Positions 1 to 8,022 of a DNA stretch of 37,435 nucleotides are shown here, in pieces. This DNA is from Acholeplasmataceae bacterium (GTDB taxonomy: Bacteria; Bacillota_I; Bacilli_A; Izemoplasmatales; Hujiaoplasmataceae): the NCBI GenBank assembly GCA_012515085.1, contig JAAYZB010000206.1, forward strand, positions 1 through 37,435, in the 5' to 3' direction. The stretch's first letter is position 1, and the number at the start of each line of letters is the position of its first letter. Under the pieces are notes generated by a model. That model made no database searches and was not told the DNA's origin. It saw only the letters and a program-made list of their open reading frames with translations. Position numbers and translations under genes: made by a program.

Positions 1-500
1 CCGGCATATACATTGCTGCCATCACTCTCGATCACGATATCACCAGATACTATCACATTTTCCACATTTCCTTGAATCCTGCCTGCCAATCCTCCGGCAA
101 GAATCATCGAAGCGGAATCAACATCAATTGAGAAGTCCGCAATCGTCAAATCTTTAATTATTCCTTGAGCCCAACCAAAAAGCCCAATGAACCCGTCGTG
201 ATCATCCGTAATGGTCAAATTGCGGATGGTATGCCCATTTCCATCAAAAATTCCTAAATAAGGTTGTGAACCATTCCCAAGCGGAATCCATTCCACTCCG
301 GTCAAATCCAAATCAGCTACCAGCCGATAGGATCGATTCATCTCAATCGCCGCGAGATCATTGGCGGAGGAGATGTCGATAATATTAGCTGTATCAACCG
401 TTGTCACTGGAGGAGCAGTCGTGGTAGCTTGAGTTCCTTGGCGCCCCAACATCAACCCTAATAACAACATAACACCTATCCATATCGTTGTTTTTTTCAT
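1..500 (-). CDS. Secreted GLUG-like repeat protein, N-terminal part (cut by window edge)
   Basis: Read on the minus strand from an ATG at 500 with AAAGGAG five bases upstream; the frame stays open to base 1, giving 166 codons of a longer protein. The N-terminus is a signal peptide: MKKT, a hydrophobic run (WIGVMLLLGLML), then a likely cleavage after QGTQA; there is no lipobox cysteine. A Thr/Pro-rich linker (TTTAPPVTT) follows. From about residue 45 the sequence has the FDGNGHTIRNLTI / GLFG / GGLAGRIQGNVENV pattern typical of GLUG-motif beta-helical surface or adhesin-like proteins. It starts only 27 bases after parC with no visible terminator, so it may be read through from parE-parC. Substrate or ligand cannot be told. 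Secretion and beta-helix fold are inferred from pattern recognition. Confidence 0.75.
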   Translation of the reverse strand, partial: MKKTTIWIGVMLLLGLMLGRQGTQATTTAPPVTTVDTANIIDISSANDLAAIEMNRSYRLVADLDLTGVEWIPLGNGSQPYLGIFDGNGHTIRNLTITDDHDGFIGLFGWAQGIIKDLTIADFSIDVDSASMILAGGLAGRIQGNVENVIVSGDIVIESDGSNVYA

Positions 501-527
501 AAGTACTCCTTTAATGAAAGCCATCAT

Positions 528-3158
528 TTAAAACAAGGTTTGTTGGATGATCACTTCATCCTCGTCTTGGTCCTCGGGCTCTTCTGGTTCTGCTTCAGAG
601 GTTTGAATGATTTTTTCAAGTTCCAGCAACATATCTTCATCGTCTTCAGGCAATGATTCCGTGATTATCCCAGATGCTTGATCTTGATATAATTTATAAA
701 GAATTCGGTTCGCCTCGCTCCCATTGTTCTTTTCAATGATAAGGCCAATGGGATCGATGTCTCTTTCCAATATCGGAATTCCATGCTCATAGCGATCAGG
801 CTTCAAATCACTTGCTGAAAGTTCAAACGGTTGATCAATGGTCATGATCCGAATCGTCAAATATTCCCGTAAACGGAAAATGTTTTCGGCCGCTATCCCA
901 CGGAAACGATAGGGATTTGTTTTTACCTGTTTCAAAAAGAGCTTTCCTTTAGCGGGACGATGACCTTGTTCAATATTCAACACACTTTCCCGTTTGATTG
1001 CTCCCCGATTGGTAAGCATCAATAATTCGTCCTTTGGAATCGATGACACATATTTTGCGCCAACAAGGATATCGTCACGAAGATTGATGCCCTTGACTCC
1101 CTTCGCCGATAGTCGTTGACTTGGGACTTCTGAAATCGGATATTTGAGTACATATCCATTTTCTGTAACCAGTACGATATCCGTATCAAACCTCTCCATT
1201 AAATCAACCGAAACCAGCGTGTTGATTTTCGAAGCCGGATGTGCGTTGTACGTTTTGTTCAATCGAATTTGTTGAAATTCAGAAAGCGCTACTTGCTTGA
1301 TCTGTCCTTCTTCATTGGCAAGCAACACCATTTTGTCCGCCGAAAAATCATCAATCACCAGAAAATCCAGTACCTCTTCTTGATCCTGTAAAGTGGCAGT
1401 CAAACCGATATAGCCTCCTTGGTCACGCCACTTCATATCGGAAATCTTGAAGACAGGCAAAACAATGTAATTGCCAAGATTCGTGAAAATAAGCAATGTG
1501 TCTTTTGTGTTGACTTCTTCTTTTTTCAGTACTTGATCGTTCTGTTTCAATCCTGGCTGCCCATTGGTTGCCTGATAGGATTTCAGTGACGAACGTTTGA
1601 TATAACCGCCCCGACTTATAACAACGATAACGTTTTCGTGTTCTATCAATGCAGTTTCATCAATTTCAACCTTTTGAATCTCTTCTTGAATCTGCGTTCT
1701 TCTGGGAGTTGGAACTGTGTCGATCACTTGGGTGATCTCATTTTTAATTACGTTTTCCAACTCTTTCTCATTGTGAAGTATTCGTCCCAAAGTACTGATT
1801 TGTTTTTCGAGAATCCCAGCTTCCGATTGCATTTCCTTGACATCGGTCGAAGACAATCGATAGAGTTGTAAGGAAACGATCGCATCCGCTTGCATTTCTG
1901 AAAAATCAAAGTGTTCGTACAATTTTAGAATGGCATCTTTTTTTCCTTCTGATTTTCGGATCAATGCGATGACTTCATCAAGAACACTCACCATTTTTAA
2001 GAAACCTTCGACGATATGTTTTCGTTTTTCCGCCCGAATCAACTCGAAATTCGAGCGGTTGCGAACGACTTCTTTTTGATGAAGGATATAGGCATCCAAA
2101 ATATCTGCTAGGGACATCAACTGGGGAGATTTGTTATGAATGGCCACCATATTATAGTTATAAGCGACCGATAAATCGGTATTTTTCAGCAGGTAGTTGT
2201 AGACCACTTCCGAATCTATTTCCTTTTTGATGTCAACCGCGATTCGCAAGCCTTCACGGTCGGATTCATCTCGGACTTCGATGATCCCGTCAATTTTCTT
2301 TTTCAGTCGGATGTCATCGATCTTTCGAACCAAATCCGCCTTATTGACCTCATAAGGAATCTCTGTAATGATGAGCCCGGACTCTTTGATTTCGACTTTG
2401 CTCTTGATGATGACACGTCCCTTACCGGAAAGAAATGCATCTTGAATCCCATCGATTCCTTCCACAATCGCTCCCGTCGGAAAATCCGGTCCTTTGACAA
2501 TGGACATCAGTTCAGCAATCGTTGCGTTTGGATGATCGATTTTATAAATGACGGCTTGAAGGATCTCGCCTAAGTTATGCGGCGGAATATTCGTCGCATA
2601 ACCCGTCGCCATCCCCATTGCGCCATTCACAAGCAGATTCGGAAACTTCGCTGGCAAGACGACCGGTTCATACTCTTCATCATCAAAATTCGGAACGAAG
2701 ATGACCGTTTTTTTATCGATGTCCCTTAATAACATTTCCGCAAACATCGACAAGCGTGCTTCCGTATAACGCATCGCTGCTGGTGGATCGTTATCGATTG
2801 ATCCATTGTTTCCATGCATGTCAATCAACAACGCGCCCATTTTCCATAGTTGGCTCATCCGTACTAGGGCATCATATACCGATTGATCACCATGGGGATG
2901 GTATTTACCGATCACTTCTCCAACGATCCGCGCTGATTTCTTGAACGGTTTGTCCGAAAACATACCCAATTGATTCATTGCAAAAAGAATCCGGCGTTGA
3001 ACCGGTTTCAGACCATCCCGAACATCGGGTAACGCTCGATCTTGAATGATATACTTGGAATATCTGCCGAAGCGATCACCAATGATCGTTTCAAGCTTTT
3101 CGGTCACGATTTTTTCAGATAAAAAGATATCCAACTTTTGCTTAGCCGACTTTGCCAT
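528..3158 (-). CDS. parC: DNA topoisomerase IV subunit A
   Basis: 876-residue type IIA topoisomerase breakage-reunion subunit, which decatenates daughter chromosomes as a ParC2ParE2 tetramer in the cytoplasm. The catalytic tyrosine is in AAMRYTEARL (Y131), preceded by the winged-helix region with HPHGDQSVYDAL (residues 87-98). The C-terminal third has repeated beta-pinwheel blades (for example GVKGINLRDD) and an acidic tail. ParC rather than GyrA is preferred because it directly follows parE and the tail has no clear GyrA box. Its ATG shares one base with the parE stop (TGATG), so translation is probably coupled. At the quinolone-determining position that is usually Ser (E. coli Ser80) this protein has Gln92. 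Confidence 0.93.
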   Translation of the reverse strand: MAKSAKQKLDIFLSEKIVTEKLETIIGDRFGRYSKYIIQDRALPDVRDGLKPVQRRILFAMNQLGMFSDKPFKKSARIVGEVIGKYHPHGDQSVYDALVRMSQLWKMGALLIDMHGNNGSIDNDPPAAMRYTEARLSMFAEMLLRDIDKKTVIFVPNFDDEEYEPVVLPAKFPNLLVNGAMGMATGYATNIPPHNLGEILQAVIYKIDHPNATIAELMSIVKGPDFPTGAIVEGIDGIQDAFLSGKGRVIIKSKVEIKESGLIITEIPYEVNKADLVRKIDDIRLKKKIDGIIEVRDESDREGLRIAVDIKKEIDSEVVYNYLLKNTDLSVAYNYNMVAIHNKSPQLMSLADILDAYILHQKEVVRNRSNFELIRAEKRKHIVEGFLKMVSVLDEVIALIRKSEGKKDAILKLYEHFDFSEMQADAIVSLQLYRLSSTDVKEMQSEAGILEKQISTLGRILHNEKELENVIKNEITQVIDTVPTPRRTQIQEEIQKVEIDETALIEHENVIVVISRGGYIKRSSLKSYQATNGQPGLKQNDQVLKKEEVNTKDTLLIFTNLGNYIVLPVFKISDMKWRDQGGYIGLTATLQDQEEVLDFLVIDDFSADKMVLLANEEGQIKQVALSEFQQIRLNKTYNAHPASKINTLVSVDLMERFDTDIVLVTENGYVLKYPISEVPSQRLSAKGVKGINLRDDILVGAKYVSSIPKDELLMLTNRGAIKRESVLNIEQGHRPAKGKLFLKQVKTNPYRFRGIAAENIFRLREYLTIRIMTIDQPFELSASDLKPDRYEHGIPILERDIDPIGLIIEKNNGSEANRILYKLYQDQASGIITESLPEDDEDMLLELEKIIQTSEAEPEEPEDQDEDEVIIQQTLF

Positions 3159-5098
3159 CAGACACGCTCCTTGATCCGGAAAGTATCTTCGCTTTCAAAG
3201 GAAACAAACGTGTCGATCCATTCTTTGCGTGGCTCGACTTTGTCTCCCATCAACAGAGTGATCCGTTGGTCCGCATCGGCCATATCCTCAATACTGACCC
3301 GGATCAGCGTCCGGGTTTCCGGGTTCATCGTCGTATCCCAAAGTTGCGAGGCATTCATTTCCCCCAAGCCTTTGTATCGCTGAATCTCATAAAATTTAAA
3401 CCGCTTTGAAATTTCTTCCCTTTCTTCATCATCCCAAGCATAGGCGACTTCTTGTTTTTTGCCGGTTCGAGTGATCTTGTATAAAGGAGGCAAAGCGATA
3501 TAGAGTTTCCCCGCTTCAACGAGCGGACGCATATAACGGAAAAAGAAGGTGATCAGAAGCACTTGAATATGCGCACCATCCGTATCCGCATCGGTCATGA
3601 TGATCACTTTATTATAGTTGGATTTATGAACTTGAAAATCACTTCCAAGCCCGGCTCCAATCGTTGAAATGATCGTGCTGATTTCTTCGTTTTTTAGCAC
3701 ATCTTCCATCCGTTGCTTTTCAGAGTTGATGACTTTTCCTCGAAGCGGCAAAATAGCTTGATACAAGCGGTTGCGACCTTGTTTTGCGGATCCGCCCGCG
3801 GAATCACCTTCCACTAAAAACAGTTCGTTGATTTTGGGGTTTTTCGAAGTCGCTGGTGATAATTTCCCAGATAAAATCGTTTCTTGTTTAGCAACTTTTT
3901 TGACAAGTCGAGCATCCTCTCTGGCTTTTCGCGACGCTTCTCTTGCGTTGCGAGCATTGAGAGCTTTTTCAATCAATACCGATGCGATTTGGGTATTTTC
4001 AGTCAGATAGGTGTCGAGTTGCTCACTGAGCACATTTTCGACGGAGGGTCTTGCTTCTGGAGATCCGAGTTTGTTTTTTGTTTGGCCTTCAAACTGCAGC
4101 TTGTTCTCCGGAATTCGAACGGAAAGGATGCTGGTTAAACCTTCGCGAATATCTGCCCCTTCCAAAGGCAGATCTTTCTCCTTGAGAAAATTGAGCCGAC
4201 GCGCATGGTCATTGAATATTTTTGTGAATGCGGATTTAAATCCCGTTTCATGTGTGCCACCGTCTTTGGTGCGGACATTATTGACAAACGAGATCAAATT
4301 TTCCGAATAAGCATTGGAGTATTGAAAAGCGACTTCTACTTCGATGCTACCGGATTCGCCTTCAAAATAGGCAGTGGGATGGAGTGGCGTTTTTTGTTGG
4401 TTGATCAAGTCGATGTATGCCTTGATGCCTTCTTCATAAAAATAAGATTCTTTTTGCTTTGAGCGTTCATCGATTAATTGCATTCTCAATCCCTTGATCA
4501 AAAACGCACTTTCGCGGATGCGTTCCTCCAAGATCTGAAAATTGAAAAGGGTGGTTGAAAAAATGGTGGGATCTGGTTTAAACCAGACTTCAGTACCAGT
4601 TTTCTTGGTATCGCCAATGACATGGAGTTCTTCGACTTTTTTTCCTCCGTTTTCAAACCGCATGTGATAAGCAAGGCCGTCGCGATTGACGGTCACATCC
4701 AAAAACTCACTGAGTGCGTTGACGACTGAAGCGCCCACTCCGTGCAATCCACCGGAAACTTTATATACACCGGAAACTCCAAATTTTCCACCTGCATGGA
4801 GTTTGGAAAAAATAACTTCGACCCCGGTGATCCCTGAAGAGTGTAAGTCGATTGGCATACCACGACCATCATCCACAACCAAAATCGAGTTGTCTTCTTT
4901 CACAACCACCTTGATATTTTTACCATAACCCGCCAGCACTTCATCGATGGAGTTGTCGATCACTTCCCAAACCAAATGATGCAATCCACGTTGATCAGTA
5001 CTTCCCACATACATCCCTGGACGGCGGCGAACTGCTTCCAGCCCTTCCAAGATTTGAAGTGATTGAGCAGTATATTTCTCTTGAATCGGTTCTTTCAT
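3158..5098 (-). CDS. parE: DNA topoisomerase IV subunit B (ATPase)
   Basis: 646 residues, the usual length for Gram-positive ParE. It supplies the GHKL ATPase and TOPRIM domains of topoisomerase IV. The ATPase domain shows VIDNSIDEVLAGYG, VDDGRGMPI and GGLHGVGASVVNAL; the TOPRIM domain has EGDSAGGSAKQGRNR and the metal-binding MTDADTDGAHI. First gene of the parE-parC pair; parC starts inside its TGA stop. Its upstream region (5099-5200) also carries the promoter of the divergent plsY gene. Confidence 0.94.
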   Translation of the reverse strand: MKEPIQEKYTAQSLQILEGLEAVRRRPGMYVGSTDQRGLHHLVWEVIDNSIDEVLAGYGKNIKVVVKEDNSILVVDDGRGMPIDLHSSGITGVEVIFSKLHAGGKFGVSGVYKVSGGLHGVGASVVNALSEFLDVTVNRDGLAYHMRFENGGKKVEELHVIGDTKKTGTEVWFKPDPTIFSTTLFNFQILEERIRESAFLIKGLRMQLIDERSKQKESYFYEEGIKAYIDLINQQKTPLHPTAYFEGESGSIEVEVAFQYSNAYSENLISFVNNVRTKDGGTHETGFKSAFTKIFNDHARRLNFLKEKDLPLEGADIREGLTSILSVRIPENKLQFEGQTKNKLGSPEARPSVENVLSEQLDTYLTENTQIASVLIEKALNARNAREASRKAREDARLVKKVAKQETILSGKLSPATSKNPKINELFLVEGDSAGGSAKQGRNRLYQAILPLRGKVINSEKQRMEDVLKNEEISTIISTIGAGLGSDFQVHKSNYNKVIIMTDADTDGAHIQVLLITFFFRYMRPLVEAGKLYIALPPLYKITRTGKKQEVAYAWDDEEREEISKRFKFYEIQRYKGLGEMNASQLWDTTMNPETRTLIRVSIEDMADADQRITLLMGDKVEPRKEWIDTFVSFESEDTFRIKERV

Positions 5099-5126
5099 GC
5101 AAAAAACTCCTTTTTCTGTCGTATCT

Positions 5127-5132
5127 ATTATA
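5127..5132 (-). promoter_or_regulatory. Putative -10 element of parE-parC
   Basis: TATAAT on the minus strand (5132 to 5127), 29 bases upstream of the parE ATG, followed by an AAAAGGAG ribosome site. No good -35 is visible, so this is a likely but unproven promoter. Confidence 0.45.
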
Positions 5133-5154
5133 TCAAACTTTGGGTGATTTTTCC

Positions 5155-5182
5155 TTTGTTTTTGATGATTTTATGGTATAAT
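5155..5182 (+). promoter_or_regulatory. plsY promoter
   Basis: Extended -10 TGGTATAAT (TATAAT at 5177-5182) with a weak -35 TTTGTT at 5155-5160 and a 16-base spacer. It lies about 25 bases upstream of the chosen plsY ATG and runs divergently from parE. Confidence 0.6.
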
Positions 5183-5206
5183 TCTAGAGATTATGGGGGG
5201 ATGTTC

Positions 5207-5866
5207 ATGTGGAGTGTTTTCTGGCTCTTTATCGCGTATTTACTCGGATCGATCCCCTTTTCCTATTTACTTGGGAAATGGATCAAAGGTGAAAATATTC
5301 GCGAACTTGGCAGCAAAAATATCGGAACCACCAATGCTTATCGTGTCTTTGGGAAAGCCATTGGAACGGCAGTCTTAATTTTCGATATGATGAAAAGCGG
5401 CATCATTGTATTTCTTTTCACTCGAACTGATTGGTTCGTCGGTCAAGATCTTTACCATCCCTTGGTGTATGGCTTATTTGCGATGCTCGGTCACATCTAT
5501 CCCGTATGGTTTAAATTCAAAGGCGGCAAAGGGGTTGCCTCAGCTTTCGGAATGCTCATCGCCTATGAACCTCTTTTAGGCGTTGTTATTTTACCGATCT
5601 TTTTGCTGGTCGAATATCTCACTCGCTATGTCTCGATCGCCTCAACAATCGCCGCGATATCGACGTTTTTCATTGTCCTCGGCTTGCACTTTTTCCACAC
5701 TCCAGACTGGGAATTTCTGATCGCAACTTTCCTCGCGGTGATGTTGATACTATTTCGTCACCGATCCAACTATGAACGATTGGCAAAAGGTTGTGAAAAT
5801 CGAGTCAAATTGTTTGATGGCATCGATCGATGGCGGGCGTCTAAAAGCAAAAGAAGTAAACCTTAA
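5207..5866 (+). CDS. plsY: Glycerol-3-phosphate acyltransferase (acyl-phosphate dependent)
   Basis: Integral membrane enzyme that moves an acyl group from acyl-phosphate to sn-glycerol-3-phosphate, making lysophosphatidate for phospholipid synthesis. The start chosen is the ATG at 5207 (MWSVFWLF), six bases after a GGGGGG ribosome site; the in-frame ATG at 5201 abuts that site, and the frame's earlier starts lie upstream of the promoter. The protein is 219 residues, the normal size. The family motifs are present: GSKNIGTTNAYR, FKGGKGVASAFG, and near the C-terminus RHRSNYERLAKGCENR. Several hydrophobic segments span the chain. It works in the same pathway as fatty acids entering through FakB-type proteins, and a FakB-like gene lies 1.2 kb downstream. 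Confidence 0.93.
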   Translation: MWSVFWLFIAYLLGSIPFSYLLGKWIKGENIRELGSKNIGTTNAYRVFGKAIGTAVLIFDMMKSGIIVFLFTRTDWFVGQDLYHPLVYGLFAMLGHIYPVWFKFKGGKGVASAFGMLIAYEPLLGVVILPIFLLVEYLTRYVSIASTIAAISTFFIVLGLHFFHTPDWEFLIATFLAVMLILFRHRSNYERLAKGCENRVKLFDGIDRWRASKSKRSKP

Positions 5867-5872
5867 AGAAAA

Positions 5873-5903
5873 TAAAAAAACGCACCTTGGATGCCAAGGT
5901 GCG
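5873..5903 (-). terminator. Rho-independent terminator of yneF
   Basis: Perfect 10-bp stem (5881-5890 with 5894-5903) and three-base loop, followed on the minus strand by a T run (5880 downward). It sits between the convergent plsY and yneF; on the plus strand there is no T run after the stem, so it acts mainly on yneF. Confidence 0.8.
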
Positions 5904-5918
5904 AATCAACGAGAAGAC

Positions 5919-6134
5919 CTATTTCGCTTGTTTCATGGAAGCCATCACCTGTCGAACCTGCTTTTCCGAAGGTGTTCTGCCCATTTGCGACATCATCGCT
6001 CGAATCATCTGTTCATTGATTGGCGGATTCTTTTCCAGGTAATTCTTAAAGTACTTTCTGGCAAGGATAAAACCAACAACCAGCCCAACCAACAGCGTGA
6101 CGATTGGCAGCACGATTTCTAACCATAAAGGCAT
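5919..6134 (-). CDS. yneF: YneF/UPF0154 small membrane protein
   Basis: 71 residues, the standard size for this Bacillota/Mollicutes family of unknown function. The N-terminal half is one transmembrane helix (about residues 5-25, IVLPIVTLLVGLVVGFI) followed by the conserved ARKYFKNYLEKNPPINEQMIRAMMSQMGRTPSEKQVRQVM segment, seen here in two pieces around the NPPI turn. ATG is preceded by AAGGAG at a good distance. Single-gene unit with its own promoter and terminator. The family assignment is firm; the function is not known. Confidence 0.88.
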   Translation of the reverse strand: MPLWLEIVLPIVTLLVGLVVGFILARKYFKNYLEKNPPINEQMIRAMMSQMGRTPSEKQVRQVMASMKQAK

Positions 6135-6162
6135 GCGTATCCACTCCTTTTTTCTCGAACAT

Positions 6163-6191
6163 ATTGTAACAGAGATAGTGCGTAATTACAA
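6163..6191 (-). promoter_or_regulatory. yneF promoter
   Basis: Minus-strand -35 TTGTAA (6191-6186), 17-base spacer, and -10 TACAAT (6168-6163) with the TGt extension. About 30 bases upstream of the yneF start. Confidence 0.7.
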
Positions 6192-6252
6192 GCATAATCA
6201 TCGGTCAAAACCAACAAAAACCAACGAGGTGTCATTCGTTCACAATTTGAAC

Positions 6253-6281
6253 TTTACAAACTGAATGAAGATTGATACAAT
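6253..6281 (+). promoter_or_regulatory. Ferredoxin promoter
   Basis: -35 TTTACA (6253-6258), 17-base spacer, -10 TACAAT (6276-6281) with TGa extension. A GAGGAGG ribosome site (6313-6319) precedes the ferredoxin ATG. Confidence 0.7.
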
Positions 6282-6326
6282 TAGACATAGAAGCGTTCAT
6301 ACGATCCATGTTGAGGAGGCTCACTC

Positions 6327-6494
6327 ATGCCAAGAAGAATTTTGGATACCTGTATTGCCTGTGGGACTTGCAAGGAAAACTGTCCCGTCGACTGCATCAC
6401 AGCCGGAGACATTTACGTGATCGATCCTGAGCAATGCATTGACTGCGGTGTCTGCGAAGTCAATTGTCCAGTCGATTGCATCATTGCTGAATAG
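6327..6494 (+). CDS. 2[4Fe-4S] ferredoxin
   Basis: A 55-residue ORF with a strong GAGGAGG ribosome site. It has two classical iron-sulphur motifs, C9-x2-C12-x2-C15-x3-C19-P and C37-x2-C40-x2-C43-x3-C47-P, with the pseudo-two-fold repeat typical of clostridial-type ferredoxins (both halves end CPVDCI). It is a small soluble low-potential electron carrier. It is alone in its transcription unit, so its redox partner cannot be read from context. It points to an anaerobic or fermentative metabolism, which is inference. Confidence 0.92.
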   Translation: MPRRILDTCIACGTCKENCPVDCITAGDIYVIDPEQCIDCGVCEVNCPVDCIIAE

Positions 6495-6502
6495 GCATCC
6501 CA

Positions 6503-6528
6503 AAAACGACGGATTCCGTCGTTTTTTG
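6503..6528. terminator. Bidirectional terminator between ferredoxin and marR
   Basis: Stem ACGACGG (6506-6512) / CCGTCGT (6516-6522), three-base loop, then TTTTTT on the plus strand; on the minus strand the A run at 6501-6505 gives TTTTT. It can end both the ferredoxin and the convergent marR transcript. Confidence 0.8.
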
Positions 6529-6530
6529 TT

Positions 6531-6574
6531 GAAAGCGGTGAACCTTCTTTCTCTTAGGAAGGTTCACCGCTTTC
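6531..6574. repeat. 17-bp perfect inverted repeat (long hairpin)
   Basis: Arms 6531-6547 and 6558-6574 are perfect reverse complements with a 10-base loop. No T run follows on either strand. It lies directly beside the terminator at 6503-6528; on the minus strand it is the first structure met by RNA polymerase after marR, so it may protect the 3' end of that mRNA or help termination. Confidence 0.85.
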
Positions 6575-6615
6575 GTTATAGGATGACTAAGGTGGAAGAA
6601 TCCAACCACGAGAGG

Positions 6616-7059
6616 TCAATCAATCGGGTAGTTCTTAAAATATTCAGAGACATTTCTTAACGTTTTTATCAACACTTCATCTTCATCAAGTTTGAGATCG
6701 ACATAAATGGAATCAATCATGCGTTTATGAAAAGCTTTATGGACTTCTAAAACGTCTTTGGCTTTTTGTTCCAACGAAATCAACACCTTACGCCGATCCA
6801 ATGGATCGGGATAGCGCCTGACATATCCTTTTTGAAACAAGGTGTTGATTGCTACCGTCAAGGATCCGACTGTGATTCCCAGTTTTTGGGCGATGGCCGT
6901 CATTGATGGCTCCGGCAACAATGCCACCGCCTCTAAGACATGAATTTCGCTCATGGACAATTTGATTCCGACCTTTTTCAAAGCTTCGCCTTCAATGGTC
7001 AAGATGCGGTTAAATGTCTCAACTAATAATTCATTGATTAATTCTTTAGGATTCTGCAT
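6616..7059 (-). CDS. fabT: MarR-family regulator, FabT-like
   Basis: 147 residues with the MarR winged-helix: recognition region MTAIAQKLGITVGSLTVAINTLFQKGYV (about 57-84) and wing YPDPLDRRKVLISL. Beyond the generic MarR pattern it resembles streptococcal FabT in the N-terminal FNRILTIEGEALK stretch and in KAFHKRMIDSI after the wing. FabT represses fatty-acid synthesis genes, with long-chain acyl-ACP as corepressor. It lies nine bases after a DegV/FakB-like gene, and the operon promoter carries a TTTGA-N3-TCAAA palindrome like the FabT operator, which supports the assignment and suggests autoregulation. The FabT call rests on remembered similarity, not on a search. Confidence 0.7.
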   Translation of the reverse strand: MQNPKELINELLVETFNRILTIEGEALKKVGIKLSMSEIHVLEAVALLPEPSMTAIAQKLGITVGSLTVAINTLFQKGYVRRYPDPLDRRKVLISLEQKAKDVLEVHKAFHKRMIDSIYVDLKLDEDEVLIKTLRNVSEYFKNYPID

Positions 7060-7068
7060 AGATCCGAC

Positions 7069-7917
7069 CTACTTTTCAAGATATCCGAGCCCCATGGTTC
7101 CAGGGCCGGCATGACATCCGACCACCGGAGTCAAAGGAATCATTTTGACATCCACGATTTCGGGAATCTGTTCGAGTTCTTCTTGAAGATCAAAAAGCTC
7201 TGCTAGATTATTGGTATAGATGATGAAACAATCGACAGTCTTGCCCTTGATTTCCTGCATGAACCGTTCCAACATTTCCTGTCTGGCTTTTTGCGTTGTC
7301 CGGATTTTATCCACAGTCGCCACTTTTCCCACTTTCGATATTTCAAGCAGGGGTTTTAGTTTGAACAAGGTTCCGAAAAAGCCTGCAGCATTTGACAGCC
7401 TGCCATTTTTGACCAGATACTTCAACGTATCCACGGTGACATAAATATGGTTATGATCGCGGATCCATGCCAGGCGGTCCAATATTTCTTGGCTAGACTT
7501 TTGTTCATCCGCCATTTTTTTCGCAGTAGAGGCCAGTGTCGCTTCCACATAGGATAGTGACTGCGAATCAAACACATGAATTGGGATATCCGGAATCAAT
7601 TTCGCTGCGAGAACTGCGTTTTGGTAGGTGCCGCTCAAATGCTGAGAGATGGTGACAATGATCAGTTCGTCATATCCAGAATGAATCATTTCCTGATACA
7701 TCTCATGAATTTTTCCGGTACTGGTTTGGGCGGTGTGAATATCTATATCTGGATTCTTTGTCACTCGATCATAGAATTCATCCGTGGTTATTTCGACAAA
7801 ATCTTCATATTCTTTCCCTTCAATATAAAGTAAAGAACGAAAAATGCGGATTTCCTTGTCATGGACAAGATAATCTATTCCGGAATTGCCACAAACGGCA
7901 ACACCTATCCGAGACAT
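7069..7917 (-). CDS. DegV family fatty-acid-binding protein (FakB-like)
   Basis: 282 residues counted from the ATG at 7917, seven bases after AAGGAG (a TTG one codon earlier is too close). DegV/FakB proteins hold a fatty acid for phosphorylation by the kinase FakA, giving acyl-phosphate used by PlsY/PlsX. Family signs: two-lobed architecture, TAQTSTGKIHEMY and SQHLSGTYQNAVLAAKL in the first 110 residues, VKNGRLSNAAGFFGTLFKLKPLL in the middle, and the C-terminal GCHAGPGTMGLGYL with the conserved His/Gly-Pro-Gly. The usual N-terminal DSS is replaced by GNSG. First gene of a two-gene operon with the FabT-like regulator. No fakA is in the window. Confidence 0.85.
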   Translation of the reverse strand: MSRIGVAVCGNSGIDYLVHDKEIRIFRSLLYIEGKEYEDFVEITTDEFYDRVTKNPDIDIHTAQTSTGKIHEMYQEMIHSGYDELIIVTISQHLSGTYQNAVLAAKLIPDIPIHVFDSQSLSYVEATLASTAKKMADEQKSSQEILDRLAWIRDHNHIYVTVDTLKYLVKNGRLSNAAGFFGTLFKLKPLLEISKVGKVATVDKIRTTQKARQEMLERFMQEIKGKTVDCFIIYTNNLAELFDLQEELEQIPEIVDVKMIPLTPVVGCHAGPGTMGLGYLEK

Positions 7918-7954
7918 CAAATCACTCCTTCACATTTGTTTTAATATCAAATTG

Positions 7955-7967
7955 TTTGAATTTCAAA
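7955..7967. promoter_or_regulatory. FabT-box-like palindrome at the degV-fabT promoter
   Basis: Perfect TTTGA-ATT-TCAAA palindrome (5+3+5). It matches the core of the known FabT operator (TTTGA-N3-TCAAA) and starts four bases downstream of the operon's -10, covering the expected transcription start, a repressor position. The site is seen directly; its use by the downstream MarR protein is inference. Confidence 0.7.
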
Positions 7968-7971
7968 ATGA

Positions 7972-7999
7972 GTATACCACTTTCATAGCGGCAATGCAA
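7972..7999 (-). promoter_or_regulatory. degV-fabT promoter
   Basis: Minus-strand -35 TTGCAT (7999-7994), 16-base spacer, extended -10 TGgTATACT (TATACT at 7977-7972). The leader then crosses the FabT-like palindrome before the AAGGAG ribosome site. Confidence 0.72.
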
Positions 8000-8022
8000 G
8001 GAAAAAAGGACAAATAACAGCC

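Noticed and set aside
5063..5206. Longer plsY reading frame starting inside parE
   Set aside because: It precedes the plsY promoter and encodes no family sequence; the ATG at 5207 has the ribosome site at the right distance.
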